Assembly: GCA_016197185.1 (NCBI GenBank)
Contig: JACPWH010000004.1
Span: 1 to 35,252, forward strand
Source of the DNA: Ignavibacteriota bacterium
GTDB lineage: Bacteria > Bacteroidota > Ignavibacteria > Kapaibacteriales > UBA961
DNA: 35,252 nt
Reading direction: 5' to 3'
Part shown: positions 31,764 to 35,252 of the stretch, piece by piece
Numbering within the stretch: position 1 is the stretch's first letter
Layout: every line of letters starts with the position of its first letter
The notes under the pieces: model-generated
Told to the model about the DNA's origin: nothing
What the model saw: the letters and a program-made list of their open reading frames with translations, nothing else
The model's database searches: none
Position numbers and translations under genes: made by a program

Positions 31764-34637
31764 TTAGTGTAGTATCACCACAGGAATAGTAACATTAGCC
31801 CCCGATTTTAATTCGACTCGTACAGCATATACCCCTGCCGAAAGCATTGAAATGTCAATTGTTGTGCCTCCGTTGGTATTTGTTTCTGCACGTACAACAT
31901 GACTCCCTAACAAAGTGATAAGCGATACCTCAGCTTTCTGATATTCTTCGGGGATTTGAATGAAAATACGATTGGCAGCAGGATTTGGGTAAACTATTAT
32001 ATTCTTTCGTAAAGCAATTTCTTCCTCTACACCGCTCACATTATTGATATCAATATTATCGATATAACACCCGTAACTTTGTCTGCTAAAATTGGAGCGG
32101 AAACGAAAACGAACGATTATTGTATCTCCTTCGGTGATCGAATAATATTCAGGTTTCCAATCCTCAGATGTTAGCAAGCTATCCCCCCACAGACTAAAGT
32201 TAGCTTTGTTAAAAGCTGCCAGTCTTTGCCATGTTCCTCCATAGTCATGAGAAACTTCAACAAATCCGCTGTCAGTAGGATCTATAATTGCCGCTTGCCA
32301 AAAGTTTAATTGGATATTTGATTTCTCATTTTTTTTGATTGGGAAAAGCATGAATGTATCTTTTGCATTGGTGGTGTACGGTCCGGTTGGAGATTCCGAA
32401 AGTGACCCGTTCAAACTTTTTGCAAAGGAAGCAATTCCCCATTTACCGCTATTGTAATAACGAGGTAGTTTCGGTGAATCGAAATACTCAGAATATGACG
32501 TTTCAACCTTCCCTGTATAACAAAGAATTGAATTGCTCACTTCACTTTGATTCGAGGGGGTCGCAGCATCTTTTATAGCAATATAATAGCGATACCAACC
32601 GCGTTCTGAGGGATTATCTGTTACAACAACTGCCCTGCCTGTATCAGTAGCGGAAATAGTAGCATCTCCTATAAATATACCATCACGATAAATTGCCACT
32701 TTTGCTACGTTAACCAATGGTGTAACACTATCAGCACGAAGGTGGGGAATTTGCACAGTCAGATTAACACTGTTATCTTCATTTCCATTAGCAGCTAAAA
32801 GCACTCCCGGTAATGGTTGGCGGGCTCCTCCCGAATAACCTACTGCAAAACGCTGAACACTTGTATCAGTATTCGTCACTACTTTGATTGAATACGTATA
32901 TTTCGTAAAAGAAGCTAAACCGACATCTTTATAATTTGTAACCGACGATGCAAATTTTTGAATAAAAATACCGTCACGATAGAGGAGATATGAAAAATCA
33001 GATGCAAGAATCGGTTGACCAAAAGCACGAGTAGTCGGGGCTGTCCATGATAAATCAATTGAGGTCGGTTCTTGAGGGATTGTTCGTGCCGTGAAAGGAT
33101 TAACGGGGTTCAATGCCAGTATATTCACAAGTGCAGTATAGACATCGTCATCTACTCCGGTTGTTGCATTTCGCATATCTACCCACGAAGGATAAATCAT
33201 TCCGTTATGAAAAGCGCAGCCAGCATAATCACCTGCAAACGCATTTCCTTGAAACGGATTACGTCTTAAATCGCTTCCTTCGTCAGCTACCCGGTGATCA
33301 TACCAAGTATCACCTGCATCAGAGGAATAGCTTACATAGCAATTCGAAAGCAGGTTGTTTTTATCGTCGCGACTGTCAGCATACATTATAGCAAGGTCGC
33401 CGTTTGTTCTGTCAATTGCAATCCACGACCAGAATTGATCGTTGGTTGTATCAGAATGGACTATTTTAGGGGTACTCCATGTTTCACCTTTATCAGTAGA
33501 ACGCGAAAAATACACATTAGGGGTTTCATCAGCAGCCCAACACAAATATAACCAGTTAGGATGTATGCTGTCTATATCGCATACCATTGAAGGGTAACTT
33601 TCGGCTCGAACAACTCCTTTAAGAGTATGGCGAATCCCCTCGGGGATTTTCCGGGCAATGCCAAGAGGTTTGTATGTCTGGATAATCCGGGGTGAAGTAA
33701 ATGTAGTACCGCCATCTGTAGATTTTGCAAAGCCTATGCCGTGTTTCGGACCATAATTCCAAATTGAATAGACGGTTCCGTCTTTGCCCGAAATTGTAAG
33801 GGGGAAACTCTGCCCGAACGTTGTGTCTTCCGACGAACCGCTTAGCCGCTCACTTACATTGATCGGCTTAGACCATGTCAGCCCCTTGTCATCTGAATGT
33901 GTAAGAACAATTTGTGTGGCTGAATCTCTTGCTGTAACACGTTTCCAAGGTATGTATAGGCGTTTATAATATGGTGAAGTCGGTGAATTATCCACTACAA
34001 CATAGTATTTATCTTCAAATACTGAATCTGCAGTTTGTTTTCCGAAATGTGAGATAATAGGAATATGTCTTTTCCATGTTTTTCCGCCATCAGATGTAAT
34101 GGATATATATACCCCATTAGCCGGATTAGCTCCTGACCTGTCTCCGAAAGCCCCGTAACACAAATAGGCGGTACCGTCATTTGCAAAAGCAACTGATGGG
34201 TCATTCCCTGCAGTGGTCATCGAATCAGGTTTACCAAGATTGGTATCAGCCCAACTTTTCCCACCATCGAAAGATATATATGCCCATGCCGATGATCCAC
34301 CGCGATAATCAACCGCCGAAGCAATGATATTTAACGGGTTGGTAGGATTAATTGCAATTGAAGACTCATTCTGAACAGGAAAATCGTTGTTTTCATTGGT
34401 TATAAGGTTAACATTTATAAATGCTGATACGTTTTCTTCTGCAGATAATATTGATGGAATTTTCCTGTCTTGCAAAGGAATTCGTGGCAGTTCAATGAAT
34501 CCTGATGGAGTCGGGTGCGCTGATTCCATCCAACGACGGTGTGTTTCTGCAGTATGTTCTCTATCCCAATCGTCCTGTGCTGTAAGAATTGTTGCAGATA
34601 GACAAGCAAAAAGAATAATAGTAAAATAGAATTTCAT
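31764..34637 (-). CDS. T9SS-exported BNR/Asp-box (sialidase-like) protein with FnIII domains
   Basis: The 957-residue protein begins with a signal peptide (cleaved near LTA-QD). Residues ~75-505 form a sialidase-type propeller with many Asp boxes S-x-D-x-G-x-T-W: SFDGGKSW at 122-129, TSDGGKTW at 181-188, then SDDKGLTW, STDGGTTF, STDKGETW and SSDAGDTW. Two fibronectin-type-III-like domains follow (~515-710, TSIDLSWTAPTTRAFG). A jelly-roll-like domain comes next (~715-870, QLNFWQAAIIDPTDSGFVEV). The end is a T9SS type A sorting domain (~880-957, IVYPNPAANRIFIQIP). It should be secreted or surface-bound. Sialidase catalytic arginines and the Tyr/Glu pair were not identifiable, so enzymatic activity is not claimed; carbohydrate or protein binding is as likely. 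Confidence 0.9.
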   Translation of the reverse strand: MKFYFTIILFACLSATILTAQDDWDREHTAETHRRWMESAHPTPSGFIELPRIPLQDRKIPSILSAEENVSAFINVNLITNENNDFPVQNESSIAINPTNPLNIIASAVDYRGGSSAWAYISFDGGKSWADTNLGKPDSMTTAGNDPSVAFANDGTAYLCYGAFGDRSGANPANGVYISITSDGGKTWKRHIPIISHFGKQTADSVFEDKYYVVVDNSPTSPYYKRLYIPWKRVTARDSATQIVLTHSDDKGLTWSKPINVSERLSGSSEDTTFGQSFPLTISGKDGTVYSIWNYGPKHGIGFAKSTDGGTTFTSPRIIQTYKPLGIARKIPEGIRHTLKGVVRAESYPSMVCDIDSIHPNWLYLCWAADETPNVYFSRSTDKGETWSTPKIVHSDTTNDQFWSWIAIDRTNGDLAIMYADSRDDKNNLLSNCYVSYSSDAGDTWYDHRVADEGSDLRRNPFQGNAFAGDYAGCAFHNGMIYPSWVDMRNATTGVDDDVYTALVNILALNPVNPFTARTIPQEPTSIDLSWTAPTTRAFGQPILASDFSYLLYRDGIFIQKFASSVTNYKDVGLASFTKYTYSIKVVTNTDTSVQRFAVGYSGGARQPLPGVLLAANGNEDNSVNLTVQIPHLRADSVTPLVNVAKVAIYRDGIFIGDATISATDTGRAVVVTDNPSERGWYRYYIAIKDAATPSNQSEVSNSILCYTGKVETSYSEYFDSPKLPRYYNSGKWGIASFAKSLNGSLSESPTGPYTTNAKDTFMLFPIKKNEKSNIQLNFWQAAIIDPTDSGFVEVSHDYGGTWQRLAAFNKANFSLWGDSLLTSEDWKPEYYSITEGDTIIVRFRFRSNFSRQSYGCYIDNIDINNVSGVEEEIALRKNIIVYPNPAANRIFIQIPEEYQKAEVSLITLLGSHVVRAETNTNGGTTIDISMLSAGVYAVRVELKSGANVTIPVVILH

Positions 34638-34768
34638 AAGTGTATTGATATAATTCGAGAATCGGAAATTGAATTGCAGTAGGAAACTAACTGTTGACTT
34701 CTTTTCTTACCAACAATCCAATATTTTTCGCAAATTACCAAATCAATAACACAGGTGCAAATAATCTC

Positions 34769-35252
34769 CTATTTCGCAATGGATGTAAGTATCCTTGCAA
34801 GCTTCTCCGTTAAATATTTACGGTTATATTTACTCATAACGGAAGGTGATGCACCCATAAGTTCATTACGTAAAAATTGACCAAAAAGATACTCTATCGC
34901 CCTCTCAATCTCGGTTACGAAATCCGGCTCTGTACACACACCGTTTGCCTCGTAAATTATATCTCTCATCGTACCGTTCGGCAGACACCCTAGAATTTTT
35001 TTGCCGGTGCCTATATATTCGAAAATTTTACCCGGAGTGCTTTTATCATCACGCATCATCACCCAAAGTACATCTGATTCAAGTAAAAATTTAACACATT
35101 CCCTATGGTCTAAATACCCGTGAATATGCACCCTGTCTGATAGACCAAGACGTTCTATAATTCCAAGATGCTCAGGCCTGAATGCCCATAAAAAATGAGC
35201 TTCTATCTGCTCTCTGAACATTGGCTTTCGCTTCAGAACATTCCGCAAAGCC
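34769..35252 (-). CDS. Glycosyltransferase family 1/4-like, N-terminus beyond window
   Basis: The frame is open to the window edge and encodes at least 161 residues of a GT-B C-terminal domain. It has the usual sequence order: VHIHGYLDHRECVKFLLESDVLWV, then STPGKIFEYIGTGKKILGCLP, where the S-T-P-G-K-x-F-E-Y motif with its Glu binds the nucleotide-sugar donor, and a final helix (YNRKYLTEKLARIL). Such enzymes transfer a sugar from a nucleotide donor to a polysaccharide or lipid-linked acceptor in the cytoplasm. The acceptor domain is missing from the window, so specificity is not inferable. Confidence 0.83.
   Translation of the reverse strand, partial: ALRNVLKRKPMFREQIEAHFLWAFRPEHLGIIERLGLSDRVHIHGYLDHRECVKFLLESDVLWVMMRDDKSTPGKIFEYIGTGKKILGCLPNGTMRDIIYEANGVCTEPDFVTEIERAIEYLFGQFLRNELMGASPSVMSKYNRKYLTEKLARILTSIAK

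Overview
The window looks like chromosome of a T9SS-bearing member of the Bacteroidota/Chlorobiota (FCB) group, possibly an Ignavibacteria- or Kapabacteria-like lineage. The evidence is: AT-rich DNA; three proteins or remnants with a C-terminal 'Y/SPNP' type IX secretion sorting domain; outer-membrane PorT-like barrels, PD40 propellers and an OmpA-domain protein; many lipoproteins; and promoters that fit the Bacteroidota pattern TTTG-N19-TAnnTTTG (perfect upstream of pepA at 21947-21977). The exact lineage is inference. I saw no tRNA, rRNA, CRISPR array, phage genes or intact transposase.

Layout. 1-1124 (-) is a truncated secreted patatin-like phospholipase. 1428-6808 (+) is a very large lipoprotein alpha-2-macroglobulin whose last ~29 codons are out of frame. 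6995-8136 (+) is a serine-hydrolase (beta-lactamase fold) pseudogene with an internal deletion. 8263-10141 (+) holds a Crp/Fnr-type regulator and a SAM-dependent O-methyltransferase, separated by two long perfect inverted repeats. 10142-10583 is a 440-base non-coding stretch packed with inverted repeats. 10584-12050 (+) is a T9SS-exported beta-helix protein. 12083-13164 (-) has a DUF4397 lipoprotein and an NTF2-like protein behind a 20-base palindrome.

13285-16753 (-) is a tight four-gene operon: PD40 propeller lipoprotein, outer-membrane barrel, ECF sigma factor, and an anti-sigma-like membrane protein whose C-terminus looks like an outer-membrane beta-barrel. This is the best candidate for a less-described system, because one polypeptide could link the outer membrane to a sigma factor. 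17115-20308 (+) carries a FAD-dependent oxidoreductase and an OmpA/PD40 envelope protein. 20401-23940 (-) has leucyl aminopeptidase, a DUF5683 protein, and a metallophosphatase lipoprotein joined in frame to RidA. 24225-26539 (-) has an S9-type hydrolase and a divergent aspartate kinase. 26719-28974 (+) is a UvrD/PcrA helicase. 29092-31003 (-) has a small unknown protein with a hairpin leader and a DEAD-box RNA helicase with a DbpA-type RNA-binding tail. 31300-34637 (-) is a T9SS gene remnant plus a 957-residue BNR/FnIII T9SS-exported protein. 34769-35252 (-) is the C-terminal part of a glycosyltransferase.

Two themes recur. Most genes concern the cell envelope or secretion. There are also repeated signs of local decay (frameshift, internal deletion, orphan C-terminus, gene fusion) close to palindromic repeats, two of which (8871-8953 and 16927-16984) appear to belong to one family. 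The intergenic stretches at 23941-24224 and 25122-25384 showed no gene or clear site.
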